Below, piece after piece: positions 17,175-26,227 of a DNA stretch of 64,000 nucleotides. The translations under genes were made by a program, and so were the position numbers. This DNA is from Clostridium intestinale DSM 6191. Lineage in GTDB: Bacteria; Bacillota; Clostridia; Clostridiales; Clostridiaceae. A model generated the notes under the pieces. It was not told the origin of the DNA. It did not search any database and was given only the letters and a program-made list of their open reading frames with translations. Every line of letters begins with the position of its first letter. The stretch's first letter is position 1. The stretch covers positions 496,001-560,000 of the forward strand of contig NZ_FQXU01000004.1 of the NCBI RefSeq assembly GCF_900130055.1. Direction: 5' to 3'.

Positions 17175-17779
17175 TTAATCATCCCCCAAAAATTTTCTAG
17201 AATCTTAAGCCCCACATCTCCACTTTTTTCTGGGTGAAATTGTGCTCCATATACATTGCCTCTATTAACTAAGGCAGGTATTTTATTATCTCCATAAATA
17301 CTATAGGCAAGTAAATCTTCTTCCTTCATATCTGTAGCAAAAAAGGAGTGAACAAAATACACATAGCTCTCCTCTTTTAATTCATCTATAAGTTTATCTT
17401 CCCTATTAAACTCTAAAGAATTCCATCCTATATGAGGTATTTTTATATCTCCTTGAAGCTTTTTAACACTTCCTGTAATTAGGTCTAACCCCTCACACTC
17501 TTCACCTTCATAACTTTTAGAAAAAAGAAGCTGCATACCAAGACATACCCCTAGCAGCGGTTTTCCATTCTTTACTTCCTCTTTAATTATGCTATCAAGA
17601 TTATATTCTTTTAAATTCTTCATAGCATCTGGAAATGCCCCTACTCCAGGAAGAAGTATTCCTTTAGAATTTTTTATTTCTTTTTCATCTCTTGTAATAA
17701 CTGCCTCTATTCCTAAAAACTTAAAAGCATTTTCTACACTTTTAAGATTACCCATGCCATAATCTATAATACTTATCAT
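17171..17779 (-). CDS. hisH: Imidazole glycerol phosphate synthase, glutaminase subunit
   Basis: 202 residues, class I glutamine amidotransferase. Nucleophile elbow GVCLGMQLLF with the catalytic Cys; the His/Glu pair is in the GAQFHPEKSG motif near the C terminus. Supplies ammonia to HisF. The N terminus ISIIDYGMGNLKSV is characteristic. Four-base overlap with hisA; 11 nt after hisB. Confidence 0.94.
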   Translation of the reverse strand: MISIIDYGMGNLKSVENAFKFLGIEAVITRDEKEIKNSKGILLPGVGAFPDAMKNLKEYNLDSIIKEEVKNGKPLLGVCLGMQLLFSKSYEGEECEGLDLITGSVKKLQGDIKIPHIGWNSLEFNREDKLIDELKEESYVYFVHSFFATDMKEEDLLAYSIYGDNKIPALVNRGNVYGAQFHPEKSGDVGLKILENFWGMIK

Positions 17780-17790
17780 ACAACTTCCTC

Positions 17791-18384
17791 CTAGAGAGTC
17801 CCCTTTGATGATGGAATCTTATCTTTGTTATCTTCATCAATAGTTACTGCTTCTTTTAGTGCTCTTCCTAAGGCTTTAAATAAACCTTCAATCTTGTGAT
17901 GGTCATTCTCCCCATAAAGAATTCTTCCATGTAAGGTTATTTCCCCATTCATAGCTAAAGCCCTAAAAAACTCCTTAACCATTTCAGTTGAGAAATTCCC
18001 TATACTTTCTCTATTAAACTCACCTTCAAAATGTAGAAATCCTCTTCCTGATATATCTAAAGACACCATAGCTAAAGCTTCATCCATAGGTAGAAAAAAG
18101 GTTCCATATCTTTTTATCCCCTTTTTATCTCCTAAAGCTTCCTTTATTGCCTGCCCAAGTAAGATTCCTGTATCCTCAACTAAATGGTGATCATCTACAT
18201 ATAAATCCCCTTTAGCTTCAACTTTTAAATCAAAAGAGCTATGAAAAGCAAGTAGAGTTAACATATGATCAAAAAAACCTACTCCAGTATTAATTTCTGC
18301 ATTTCCTTTTCCATCTAAATTTAGTTCAATTTTAATTTCCGTTTCCTTGGTTTTTCTTTCTTTATTAGATGCTCTCAACTTCAT
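17791..18384 (-). CDS. hisB: Imidazoleglycerol-phosphate dehydratase, monofunctional
   Basis: 197 residues, the usual length of the stand-alone dehydratase, so it has no fused phosphatase domain. Metal-binding motifs [14 protein letters not shown] and [12 protein letters not shown], plus a second pair [21 protein letters not shown], are intact. Removes water from imidazole glycerol phosphate. The start overlaps the end of hisC by 20 nt. The missing phosphatase function is probably supplied by the PHP gene at 10632. Confidence 0.94.
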   Translation of the reverse strand: MKLRASNKERKTKETEIKIELNLDGKGNAEINTGVGFFDHMLTLLAFHSSFDLKVEAKGDLYVDDHHLVEDTGILLGQAIKEALGDKKGIKRYGTFFLPMDEALAMVSLDISGRGFLHFEGEFNRESIGNFSTEMVKEFFRALAMNGEITLHGRILYGENDHHKIEGLFKALGRALKEAVTIDEDNKDKIPSSKGTL

Positions 18385-19438
18385 ATCCGTAATCTCCTTG
18401 ATAAATTAATATGCTTTCCAAGGCTTCCACTAGCTTTTTGTTTTCTTGATAAGTTCCAATAGTAATTCTAAAGCTATCATCATCTTCAAAATCTCTTATT
18501 AATATGTTCTTATTTTTAAGTCCATTTATAAGAGCTTCCTTATAAGAAGTTCTTCCAAAGATAAAGTTTGCCTTAGAAGGATAAAAAACTATATCCATAC
18601 AACTTTCTTTTTCTATTCTCTTTAGCTCTTCTATAAGATTTTCTCTTTCTTCGATAACTGTTGCAGTATTTTGCCTAACTAGCTCAACGTAACCTAAAGC
18701 TATTACAGCTAAAGCCTGAGAAATACTATTAACATTGTATGGAGCCTTATATTTTATAAGTTCATTTACTTTTTCTTCGCAGGCTATTAAAAATCCAACT
18801 CTTAAAGAAGATAACCCCCATGCTTTAGATAAGGTTCTAGTAATAATCAAATTCTTATATTTATTTATATAACCAATCATAGTCTCTCCATAAAACTCAT
18901 AATAAGCTTCATCAATTACTATAGGGATATCATCAAAAGCCTCACACACTCTAATTATGTCTTCATTAGATAAAACTATTCCAGAAGGATTATTAGGATT
19001 AGATACTATAATCAAACTTACTTCTTCAGCTTTACCTTTTCTAATAAGCTTGCCTATATCTACTTTCCCATTTTTATTAATGTCTACTTTTATAAGCTTT
19101 CCGTCTTGTAGGGAAGTGTAAAACTCAAACATAGAAAAATCCGGATCTAAGGTTAGTAGTTTTTTCCCCTTTGATATAGCTGAAGTAATCATAAGATTAA
19201 TCATCTCGTCAGAACCATTACCAACTATTATGTTCTTTTCACTTACCCCTGCATACTTCCCATAAGCTTTCTTTAAAGCTAAAGGATTATCCTCTGGGTA
19301 TCTGTTGAACTGAATAGTTGATAATATTGAAGTCATTGAGAATATGGAATCCCTATACATATTAGTAGATATTTCATTAGAATTAAGCCTTATTGGTTTT
19401 GATCTATCCATTGATTTATAAGAATTTATCTTTTTCAT
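18365..19438 (-). CDS. hisC: Histidinol-phosphate aminotransferase
   Basis: 357 residues, fold-type I PLP aminotransferase. Converts imidazole acetol phosphate to histidinol phosphate with glutamate as donor. Motifs: IRLNSNE at the start, [28 protein letters not shown], and [17 protein letters not shown] with the PLP lysine. Position inside the his operon makes HisC more likely than related aromatic aminotransferases. Confidence 0.92.
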   Translation of the reverse strand: MKKINSYKSMDRSKPIRLNSNEISTNMYRDSIFSMTSILSTIQFNRYPEDNPLALKKAYGKYAGVSEKNIIVGNGSDEMINLMITSAISKGKKLLTLDPDFSMFEFYTSLQDGKLIKVDINKNGKVDIGKLIRKGKAEEVSLIIVSNPNNPSGIVLSNEDIIRVCEAFDDIPIVIDEAYYEFYGETMIGYINKYKNLIITRTLSKAWGLSSLRVGFLIACEEKVNELIKYKAPYNVNSISQALAVIALGYVELVRQNTATVIEERENLIEELKRIEKESCMDIVFYPSKANFIFGRTSYKEALINGLKNKNILIRDFEDDDSFRITIGTYQENKKLVEALESILIYQGDYGYEVESI

Positions 19439-19439
19439 A

Positions 19440-20726
19440 TTACTTCAACCTCACTTTTATAGAATTTGCATGGGCTGTTAACCCCTCCTTACTAGCTAGA
19501 TTAATTATGTCTTTAGATGCCTCATAAAAGGCTTCCTTTGAATAATATATATATGAAGATTTTTTGATAAAGCTATCTGTTGATAAAGCTGAGAAAAATC
19601 TTGCTGTTCCTGAGGTTGGTAATACATGATTAGGTCCTCCAAAATAATCCCCAACTGGTTCTGGAGTATATTGCCCTAAGAATACACTTCCTGCATTTTT
19701 AACTTTTCCAAGTAGCTCCATAGGATTAGCTACCATAAGTTCTAAATGCTCTGGTGATATTATATTTGAAAGTTCTATACACTGCTCTATACTTTCACAA
19801 AGTATTCCTATACCATATTTACTCATGGATTTTGTTATAATCTCTTTTCTACTAAGCTCCCTAGTTTGCTTCTCCATCTCTTCACAAACACCATTTAATA
19901 GTTCTTCCGATGTTGTTAAAAATATTGAAGAGGCTAAAACATCATGTTCAGCTTGAGACAATAAGTCTGCTGCTATATATTCCTTTTTACTAGTTTCATC
20001 ACTTATAACTAAGATTTCAGAAGGCCCTGCTATCATATCTATATCAACACTACCAAAAACAAGTTTTTTAGCAGTAGCTACATAAATATTTCCTGGTCCT
20101 ACTATCTTATCCACCTTTTCTATACTTTCAGTACCATAAGCTAAGGCAGCTATAGCTTGAGCTCCCCCAACTTTATAAACTTCATCTACCTCTGCAATTT
20201 TAGCAGCAACTAAAATATATGGATTTACCTTTCCATTTTTAGAAGGTGGTGTTGTCATAACAATTTTATTTACTCCTGCAACTTTCGCAGGAATTGTATT
20301 CATAAGTACAGAGGATGGATAAGCTGCCGTTCCTCCTGGAACATAAACTCCCACCTTATCTAATGGAATAATTCTTTGCCCCATATATACTCCATTAGCT
20401 TCAGTATTTATCCATGAATTCCCCTTTTGCATCTCATGAAATTTATAGATGTTTTTTTTAGCTTTTTGAAGAGATTCTATAAAATCATCTTCAACTAAAC
20501 TAAAAGCTTCTTCTATTTCTTCATCGGATACCCTTAAATCCTCTAGCTCTACCCCATCAAAGCTTTTAGTTAACTCTTTAAGTGCCTTATCCTTTTCATC
20601 CCTTACCTTACTTATTATTTCTTCAACAGAATTAAGAATTTTTTTGTCTTCTTTTCCTTCTCTATCCTTTAGCTCTTTTATTACCAAATCTCTGCTTTCT
20701 TCGTTGAATTTAAAAATTCTTAACAT
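19440..20726 (-). CDS. hisD: Histidinol dehydrogenase
   Basis: 428 residues, zinc- and NAD-dependent; performs the last two steps, histidinol to histidine. Motifs: GVYVPGGTAAYPSSVLMN, VGGAQAIAALAYGT, VDKIVGPGN, MIAGPSEILVISD, and the zinc/catalytic SQAEHD and SPEHLEL segments. All are intact and the length is normal. One nucleotide separates it from hisC. Confidence 0.95.
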   Translation of the reverse strand: MLRIFKFNEESRDLVIKELKDREGKEDKKILNSVEEIISKVRDEKDKALKELTKSFDGVELEDLRVSDEEIEEAFSLVEDDFIESLQKAKKNIYKFHEMQKGNSWINTEANGVYMGQRIIPLDKVGVYVPGGTAAYPSSVLMNTIPAKVAGVNKIVMTTPPSKNGKVNPYILVAAKIAEVDEVYKVGGAQAIAALAYGTESIEKVDKIVGPGNIYVATAKKLVFGSVDIDMIAGPSEILVISDETSKKEYIAADLLSQAEHDVLASSIFLTTSEELLNGVCEEMEKQTRELSRKEIITKSMSKYGIGILCESIEQCIELSNIISPEHLELMVANPMELLGKVKNAGSVFLGQYTPEPVGDYFGGPNHVLPTSGTARFFSALSTDSFIKKSSYIYYSKEAFYEASKDIINLASKEGLTAHANSIKVRLK

Positions 20727-20744
20727 ATATAGCCCCCTCTTTTT

Positions 20745-21368
20745 TTATATTACCTCGCTAACCTTAAATAAAAATTCTTTTATTTCTTTTTCTTTTAGCT
20801 TAAATGCGGTGTTATTAACTATAACCCTTGCACTAATGTCACATATTTCATCTTTCACTATAAGTCCATTTTCCTTTAAAGTTATTCCAGTCTCCATAAT
20901 ATCTACGATTCCATCACATAACCCAAGTATAGGCGCCAGCTCCACAGAACCTTCAATTTTTATTATTTCAACATCCATTCCCTTTTCATAAAAATACTTT
21001 TTAGCCACATTTGGATACTTTGTCCCTATTTTTATATTACTGTAGGATTTAAATAACTTTGAATCTGGAAGCGATGCTACTATAAACTTACATTCCCCTA
21101 TTTTTAAATCCAGCATTTCGTAATAATTAGAATTACTTTCTATTAAGGTGTCTTTCCCAACTATTCCGATATCAGCTACACCATGCTCAACATAGGTTAT
21201 AGCATCTGCACTTTTAACTAAAAAATAGTTATAATCCATTTTGTTGTCCTTAAATATAAGTTTTCTCCCTTTATCCTTTAAAGCTGATACATCAAACCCT
21301 GCCTTATCAAATATTTTGATACTTTCTTTCTCTAATCTCCCCTTAGTTAAAGCTATATTTATTGCCAC
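20745..21368 (-). CDS. hisG: ATP phosphoribosyltransferase, short form
   Basis: 207 residues, HisG-S form lacking the C-terminal regulatory domain, so it needs HisZ, whose gene lies just upstream. Catalyses the first step, ATP plus PRPP to PR-ATP. Motifs: ALTKGRLEKESI at the start, GIVGKDTLIE, and the PRPP loop DGIVDIMETGITLKENGL. In this family histidine feedback acts through the HisZ partner. Confidence 0.94.
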   Translation of the reverse strand: MAINIALTKGRLEKESIKIFDKAGFDVSALKDKGRKLIFKDNKMDYNYFLVKSADAITYVEHGVADIGIVGKDTLIESNSNYYEMLDLKIGECKFIVASLPDSKLFKSYSNIKIGTKYPNVAKKYFYEKGMDVEIIKIEGSVELAPILGLCDGIVDIMETGITLKENGLIVKDEICDISARVIVNNTAFKLKEKEIKEFLFKVSEVI

Positions 21369-21382
21369 GATACCCCTCCATA

Positions 21383-22513
21383 CTAAAGCACTATTTCATT
21401 TTCACCTATTTCTATATCTCCATTTATAGGAATCAATTCCACCTTATATCCACTAATGGTTAATTCCTCTGCTTTTTCTAATGCTTTTAGAAATTTTTCA
21501 CTTGAAAAATAAAGTTTTTTCTCTACAAGTTTTTCTTTAATTTCATAAACATCCCCTAAGGAATCAATGTCTATTGCAAACCCTATTGCCCCATTATCAA
21601 CCCCAAAGGATTTGATTAAGTTATCATATCGTCCGCCTTGGAGCACGTACTTTCCAACTCCTTGTACATATCCTCTCATTATTACGCCCGTATAATAATT
21701 GATTTTAGGAATCATACCCATGTCTAAAGATACATATTCTTTTAGGTTTAATTTTTTAATTCCCTCTAAAAGATTTTCTAAATATTCTATAGAATCTTTT
21801 ACCTGTGAATATATCTCTAACTCTTTAACTGATTTTAGTATCTCTTCACTTCCAAATAGCCATGGAAGCTTTTTAAGAAACTCTTTTTTAGATTCCTCTA
21901 AGCTTATTTCTTCTAATATATTTTCAAGCTCCCCAAGCCTCTTTTTCTCTATTAAAACTGCTATTTTCTCTTTTAACTCTTCAGATATATCTATTTCATT
22001 AAATATAGAAGTTATTATTCCCATATGTCCAAGCTCTATTTTAAAGCCTTTAAGACCTAAAGCTTTTAGTGAGTTTATAGCAAGAAATATAACCTCTAAA
22101 TCACCCTCTAGGGTTTCTTTTCCTATTAACTCAACCCCACAGTGAGTTATTTCATTTGCCTTTCCCCCAAAAGCTTCATTGACTCTATAAATATTTGAGG
22201 TATATCTTATTCTAATAGGCCTCTCATATTCTTTTAATTTTGTACTAACAACTCTTGCTATCGGAATAGTCATATCTGGTCTTAAGACAAGAATTTTTCC
22301 TTTATTATCAAAGAACTTATACATGTCTTCCTGTTTAAAACCTTCTGGATGAGAATTAAAGATATCATAATATTCTAAGGTAGGTGTTATTATCTGTTCA
22401 TAGCCCCAAATCTCCATTTTCTTCTCAAGAATCCTCTTGATTTCCTCTTTCTTGTAACAGTCCTCTGAGATTAAATCTCTAGACCCCTCAGGTAAGAAAT
22501 TTTTCACCGCCAC
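21383..22513 (-). CDS. hisZ: ATP phosphoribosyltransferase regulatory subunit (HisRS paralogue)
   Basis: 376 residues, class II aaRS-like fold without the anticodon domain. Conserved FLPEGSRDL, PTLEYYDIF, LRPDMTIPIARV, IRIRYTSNIYR and GGRYDNLIKSFG correspond to the HisRS catalytic core, here used for histidine sensing within the HisGZ complex. First gene of the operon. The frame is open to TTG 22528; I place the start at GTG 22513, 8 nt after GGGGG; GTG 22507 is a further alternative. Confidence 0.88.
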   Translation of the reverse strand: MAVKNFLPEGSRDLISEDCYKKEEIKRILEKKMEIWGYEQIITPTLEYYDIFNSHPEGFKQEDMYKFFDNKGKILVLRPDMTIPIARVVSTKLKEYERPIRIRYTSNIYRVNEAFGGKANEITHCGVELIGKETLEGDLEVIFLAINSLKALGLKGFKIELGHMGIITSIFNEIDISEELKEKIAVLIEKKRLGELENILEEISLEESKKEFLKKLPWLFGSEEILKSVKELEIYSQVKDSIEYLENLLEGIKKLNLKEYVSLDMGMIPKINYYTGVIMRGYVQGVGKYVLQGGRYDNLIKSFGVDNGAIGFAIDIDSLGDVYEIKEKLVEKKLYFSSEKFLKALEKAEELTISGYKVELIPINGDIEIGENEIVL

Positions 22514-22536
22514 AATTCTAGCCCCCAATCACTTCG

Positions 22537-22608
22537 CTTCATCGCTTTATTCTGATAAATTGATGAAGTATTTAGATTAAATTATACTAGATTATAGAAA
22601 TTTGTCAA
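22537..22608 (-). promoter_or_regulatory. his operon promoter and leader hairpin
   Basis: TTGACA (plus 22603-22608) and TATAAT (22581-22586) with a 16 bp spacer make a near-consensus promoter on the minus strand. The leader has a CTTCATC/GATGAAG hairpin (22537-22568) just ahead of the hisZ ribosome site. I found no T-box sequence (no AGGGTGG-type bulge) and no terminator in the leader. Confidence 0.7.
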
Positions 22609-22687
22609 CAAACAAAGCTATAATTTAAGAAATAATATTGTAAAAACCCTATTATCTTATTAATTAAATAACATTATTATTGTAAAT

Positions 22688-22780
22688 AAGGAACTTTTGC
22701 ATTAAAGTTCCTTGCCAGTAAAGTTCTTTATTTCTTAACTTCTAAGGTTCCTTTATTTTTTTCATCTAAAGTTCTTTAGT
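22688..22780. repeat. Cluster of AAAGTTC-type repeats with a hairpin
   Basis: A perfect inverted repeat AAGGAACTTT/AAAGTTCCTT (22688-22713) is followed by further copies: TAAAGTTCTTTA (22718-22729), TAAGGTTCCTTTA (22743-22755) and TAAAGTTCTTTA (about 22768-22779). They lie in the 400 bp gap between the his promoter and the Rpn gene; nothing coding is seen there apart from the degenerate copy listed next. Confidence 0.55.
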
Positions 22781-22785
22781 TCTTC

Positions 22786-22874
22786 GCTAAAAAAAGTGAG
22801 CTAGATAATTAATCTAACTCACATGGAATTCCCTAATAATTTTTTTAGTTCATCTTTTTCTAAACTTCTATATT
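22786..22874 (-). repeat. Degenerate second copy of the rRNA pseudouridine synthase 3' end and its terminator
   Basis: Matches 24007-24095 in the same orientation over about 90 bp with roughly eight differences. The minus strand reads YRSLEKDELKKLLG and then NSM-stop, against YRSLEKDEIKKLLGKFGVS in the intact gene, so it is a gene-end fragment, followed by the same GTGAGTTAGAT...ATCTAGCTCAC hairpin and T-run. It lies just past the Rpn stop codon and probably acts as that gene's terminator. Confidence 0.85.
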
Positions 22875-22918
22875 TAACCACACAAAACTTTAATTATATT
22901 CCCATTCAGTTACATTCC

Positions 22919-23785
22919 TTACTTACTTTCTCTTAATTTTTCAACCTCTTCTATTGATAATCCTGTTTTCTTTGCTATCATTTCTACTGAAAGTACATCC
23001 ATTAAATTTTTTGCTAATTCTAACTTTTCTTTTCTTCTAACTTCTTTTTTTGCCTCTTCTATAGCTTTTTCTTTTTCCTCTTGATAAATTTTATCTACCT
23101 TAGTCATAGTTAACCATTCCCTCACTTTCTTAGCATAATTTTTTTCGATAAACTTGTCAGTAGCAGTAAGTATTCCTGCTATTAATGCTAATTGTTCTTC
23201 TTCGCTATCTATAAATTTAACTAGCTCTATGCTTTCTTCTATTATATTCTGTTTATGCCTACTAGTGTTCATAAGAGGCAACAGTACAATCTTCATTTTA
23301 TCTTCTGAAGTTAGCTTCTCTTTATTTTGTATCCTTTTCTTTACCTCTTCAAAAATACTATCTCCATCAAAGTTACTCATAAATACACTTTGTGAGTTTA
23401 TTATGATATCTCCAAAAGTAACTGTTGATTTAGCTTCCTTTACTTCTGCAGTATAAACTACAGCTATATGAATTCGCGGAAAGTCTTTAGTTTCTTCAAA
23501 ATACCTTCTTAAGATCCTTACAGTATAGTCTAGATACTTAAACATATTTTCTTCTACTCTCTTATTACTTTCATATTCTAGCAATAATATAGATCCATCT
23601 TCTAGTAAAAATATACTGTCAGCTCGCTTTTCATCCGCCTTAACCTCTGGTAAGTCTGATGGTATCATTTCAACTATCTTTGGATAATTTAATCCATATA
23701 CGTTTAGTGCCTTGTCTTTATATATGGAACTCATTGATTTAAAAAGCACGTCCTTAGCTTGATATGTTATTCCCTTTGCTGCCAA
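22919..23785 (-). CDS. Rpn-family PD-(D/E)XK nuclease / transposase-like protein
   Basis: 288 residues. The N-terminal part (about 1-130) resembles the PDDEXK_2/Rpn family: RADSIFLLEDGSILLLEYESN holds the candidate catalytic D-(x)n-E-x-E core, where the usual Lys is replaced by Glu, then YLDYTVRILRRYF and IHIAVVYTAEV strands. The C terminus (about 225-288) is a Lys/Glu-rich helix ending in a short LSVEMIAKKTGLSIEEVEKL HTH-like tail, common in this family. Rpn proteins stimulate DNA recombination in E. coli. Start TTG 23785 has AGGAG 8 nt upstream. The gene lies between direct repeats of the neighbouring gene's end. Confidence 0.78.
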   Translation of the reverse strand: MAAKGITYQAKDVLFKSMSSIYKDKALNVYGLNYPKIVEMIPSDLPEVKADEKRADSIFLLEDGSILLLEYESNKRVEENMFKYLDYTVRILRRYFEETKDFPRIHIAVVYTAEVKEAKSTVTFGDIIINSQSVFMSNFDGDSIFEEVKKRIQNKEKLTSEDKMKIVLLPLMNTSRHKQNIIEESIELVKFIDSEEEQLALIAGILTATDKFIEKNYAKKVREWLTMTKVDKIYQEEKEKAIEEAKKEVRRKEKLELAKNLMDVLSVEMIAKKTGLSIEEVEKLRESK

Positions 23786-24006
23786 AATACCCTCTCCTCA
23801 TCCTCTTCAATATAGGCTTTATAAACTGAATAGGGTAAGTCTTTATTACTTCTTCCCATTTCATATAATCAATGCTCTTGTACATTTTATATTTATGATA
23901 ATTTTAGCATAATAAAATATTTATATAAAGCCATATTCTCAAAGGTTATCCCTTATTTTCTTCCTCTAGCTTCTCTCGAAGCACCACTTTTTATTATAAG
24001 CAAAAT

Positions 24007-24095
24007 GCTAAAAAAATGAGCTAGATAATTAATCTAACTCACACCGAATTTCCCTAATAATTTTTTTATCTCATCTTTTTCTAAACTTCTGTATT
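24007..24095 (-). repeat. Parent copy of the duplicated gene end (with terminator)
   Basis: Contains the last 17 or so codons of the pseudouridine synthase gene and its terminator (stem TGAGTTAGAT/ATCTAGCTCA followed by TTTTTTT on the minus strand). Matches the copy at 22786-22874. Confidence 0.88.
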
Positions 24096-24828
24096 GCCCT
24101 TTTCCCAATGATTCATCAAGCACTAGCTCTCCGATTGAAATTCTTTTTAAATATATAACATGGCAACCTACTGCTTTAAGCATTCGTTTTACTTGATGCT
24201 TACGTCCTTCTGAAATTGTGAGATATCCTGATACTGCTGGATGTTTATAGTAATTTGATGAATCATTATAAACTTTTATAAGTTCACTTTCATTCTCAAA
24301 ATCTTTATAAATACCATTAGTCACCTTTTCTAGCTTTGATGGTTTTGTTATCTCTTCATCAACTCCTATAGATACACCTTGCTCTAATCTATTAATACAC
24401 TCTTCATCTAAAGATCCTAATGCTATAAAAAAATATTTTTTATCAACATGTTTTAGTGGGCTCATCAACTTATTATTAAGCTCACCGTCATTTGTAAGTA
24501 ATAGTAACCCTTCTGTATCTTTATCTAATCTTCCAACATGAGATACACCATTCATATTCTCCTCTTTAAAGAAATCAAATACTGTTTTGCATTTATCATC
24601 TCTTCTTGCAGTAACGCACCCCGAAGGTTTATTAAACATATAATAGATTTTTCCCATATAAGAAATTTTTTCATCAAGGTATTCAACTAAGTCCTCATTT
24701 TCATTAATTGTTATTGCAGGCTTTATGACAACCTGTCCATTAACTTTTACTTTTCCATCTTGTATATATATTCTTACAGTTTTACTATTTCCAATACCTG
24801 ATTGTGCTAAAAATTTATCTAATCTCAT
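24034..24828 (-). CDS. RsuA/RluB-family rRNA pseudouridine synthase
   Basis: 264 residues. N-terminal S4 RNA-binding domain (MRLDKFLAQSGIGNSKTVR), then the catalytic domain with GRLDKDTEGLLLLTNDG containing the catalytic Asp, and the C-terminal EGRKHQVKRMLKAVGC motif. The VSHVGRLDKDTEGLL context and length fit RsuA (16S rRNA position 516) better than RluB (23S), but the substrate cannot be settled by eye. Its 3' end is duplicated on the far side of the Rpn gene. Monocistronic. Confidence 0.88.
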   Translation of the reverse strand: MRLDKFLAQSGIGNSKTVRIYIQDGKVKVNGQVVIKPAITINENEDLVEYLDEKISYMGKIYYMFNKPSGCVTARRDDKCKTVFDFFKEENMNGVSHVGRLDKDTEGLLLLTNDGELNNKLMSPLKHVDKKYFFIALGSLDEECINRLEQGVSIGVDEEITKPSKLEKVTNGIYKDFENESELIKVYNDSSNYYKHPAVSGYLTISEGRKHQVKRMLKAVGCHVIYLKRISIGELVLDESLGKGQYRSLEKDEIKKLLGKFGVS

Positions 24829-24950
24829 GCTTTATACCCCTTAATACTGTAGAGGCTTCTTTTAAAGTCTCATCAAATCATTCTAACTTAATACTGTCGC
24901 TCCTCCACCCATAAAATTATACTAGCATTACCAAGAATATATATTTTTTT

Positions 24951-24999
24951 CTATATATCTATATAGCTATATAACTATATATAGTGTTTATGCGGCTTC
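24951..24999 (-). repeat. Dispersed AT-rich repeat, copy 1
   Basis: On the minus strand: CCGCATAAACACTATATATA then GTTATATAGCTATATAGATATATAG. The second copy at 39730-39766 (plus strand) matches except for an 8 bp CTATATAG unit and two or three substitutions. It lies in the 200 bp gap upstream of the pseudouridine synthase gene. Confidence 0.6.
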
Positions 25000-25028
25000 A
25001 GGGCATTTTTACCAATAAAACAATAGTC

Positions 25029-25322
25029 TTATTTTAATAGATACGATATAAATACTATTAAAAAACCAACAATCACTGCTAAATCATTAATTTTAGTTTT
25101 ATCACCCTTATTTTTCTTAAAGAAAGTAATAAATTTCCCTGCTGATATCAATATAAAAGATATACTAATAAGCGCTTTAGTAAAAGTTTTACTTAAAGTT
25201 ATATCTGAAACCATCACAATAGAGATAGGAAGAATAATTATAATTGCAGCTATTAGATACAATATTAAATTTAAATAACTTAGTTTTAGAAATAACATAA
25301 AATCCAATTTGTTTCTTTTCAT
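25029..25322 (-). CDS. Small membrane protein at the end of the NAD operon
   Basis: 97 residues with three hydrophobic stretches (about 10-36, 45-66 and 78-95) and a short Lys-rich loop. No family recognised. The ATG at 25322 overlaps the stop of the NrtR-like gene (ATGA), so it is translationally coupled to the NAD salvage genes; a GTG at 25343 would add seven residues. A role in precursor uptake is possible but rests on position alone. Confidence 0.7.
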   Translation of the reverse strand: MKRNKLDFMLFLKLSYLNLILYLIAAIIIILPISIVMVSDITLSKTFTKALISISFILISAGKFITFFKKNKGDKTKINDLAVIVGFLIVFISYLLK

Positions 25323-26218
25323 ATACTCTTTCCCCTTTTCCACCCTGAGTTATATCTAAAAAGTTTTGAAGGTCTATGTCCAGCATCTTTTGTGTATTCA
25401 TTTGTTTCAACTACCATGTTTGCTATTTTTCTTCTAAAGGCAGCTGCTAAAAGTTCTTTTCCTTGAATTATTTCATAAACTCGTTGAAGTTCTGTTAATG
25501 TAAATAATTCTGGCATAAGATTAAAAGCTAGGCTGGTATATTCTATTTTATTTCTTAATCTCTCAACAGCATATTCTATAAACTTTCCATGATCAAAGGC
25601 TAATCCTTCATTTTCAATAAGTTCTCTTTTTATTTTTCCCTCTAGATTTTCTGTAGTTTTTATTTTAGCTGATAATGTCTCTACTTCATTCCAAAGTTTT
25701 ATTTCTACTAATTGCTCGTATATATATCCATTTTCTACTGAAGTTTTCTTTTCTTCTAATATATCATAACTAACATTAAACCAACTGGCGTCTGTTTCAT
25801 CTTCACCAGCTGTAATATTTAAAGATTTGCTATCAACTAGTGCCATATAAGAAGAACTTACCACTCTTGTTCTTGGATCTCTACTTACTTCTCCCCAAGT
25901 GTATAACTGTTCCATATAGATATCTTCTATTCCTGTTTCTGCTTCTAATACACGTAAAGCAGCTTCATCTAGACCTTCTTCAATTCCTACAAAACCTCCA
26001 GGAAGAGCCCATTTACCTATATAAGGATGATCTCCTCTTTTTACTAATAGAACTTTTAATGCTTTTTCAGGAAGCTTTCTATAATTTTCTTTTTCTTTAT
26101 CCATTACAGTAAATATAAGCATATCCACTGTAAAAGATGGCTTCTTATATATATCATCATTATATTTTTTTAAAAACTCTTCTTCTGTTAATCCTTGCTT
26201 ATTTTTAATCTCTTCCAT
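25319..26218 (-). CDS. nrtR: NrtR-like regulator: NUDIX domain plus winged helix
   Basis: 299 residues. NUDIX-fold domain (about 25-155) with GKWALPGGFVGIEEGLDEAA; the box then reads LRVLEAETGI where active enzymes have REL-x-EE-x-G, so the key Glu is Val and hydrolysis is doubtful. The C-terminal winged helix (about 215-299) contains FTLTELQRVYEIIQG, FRRKIANMV and HRPSKLFRY, the NrtR DNA-binding pattern. NrtR proteins bind ADP-ribose or related NAD metabolites and regulate NAD genes. The position within a prs-pncA-NAMPT-nadE operon fits that role well. The candidate operator lies at 29847-29869. Confidence 0.82.
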   Translation of the reverse strand: MEEIKNKQGLTEEEFLKKYNDDIYKKPSFTVDMLIFTVMDKEKENYRKLPEKALKVLLVKRGDHPYIGKWALPGGFVGIEEGLDEAALRVLEAETGIEDIYMEQLYTWGEVSRDPRTRVVSSSYMALVDSKSLNITAGEDETDASWFNVSYDILEEKKTSVENGYIYEQLVEIKLWNEVETLSAKIKTTENLEGKIKRELIENEGLAFDHGKFIEYAVERLRNKIEYTSLAFNLMPELFTLTELQRVYEIIQGKELLAAAFRRKIANMVVETNEYTKDAGHRPSKLFRYNSGWKRGKSI

Positions 26219-26227
26219 AGTCTCTAC

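Noticed and set aside
20644-20991. Plus-strand frame of 115 codons across hisD/hisG
   Set aside because: Ser/Phe-rich antisense of two well-identified his genes; no ribosome site or family likeness.
21699-22145. Plus-strand frame of 148 codons inside hisZ
   Set aside because: Antisense of hisZ, rich in Ser/Ile/Phe as expected for reverse-strand frames.
22529-22620. T-box leader for the his operon
   Set aside because: No AGGGTGG-type T-box sequence and no terminator in the 70 nt leader.
22688-22780. CRISPR array
   Set aside because: Repeat units are about 12 bp, imperfect, in both orientations and unevenly spaced; no cas genes nearby.
23770-23910. Short frame MYKSIDYMKWEEVIKTYP overlapping the start of the Rpn gene
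   Set aside because: No ribosome site; overlaps the Rpn start; could be a decayed N-terminal extension but cannot be supported.
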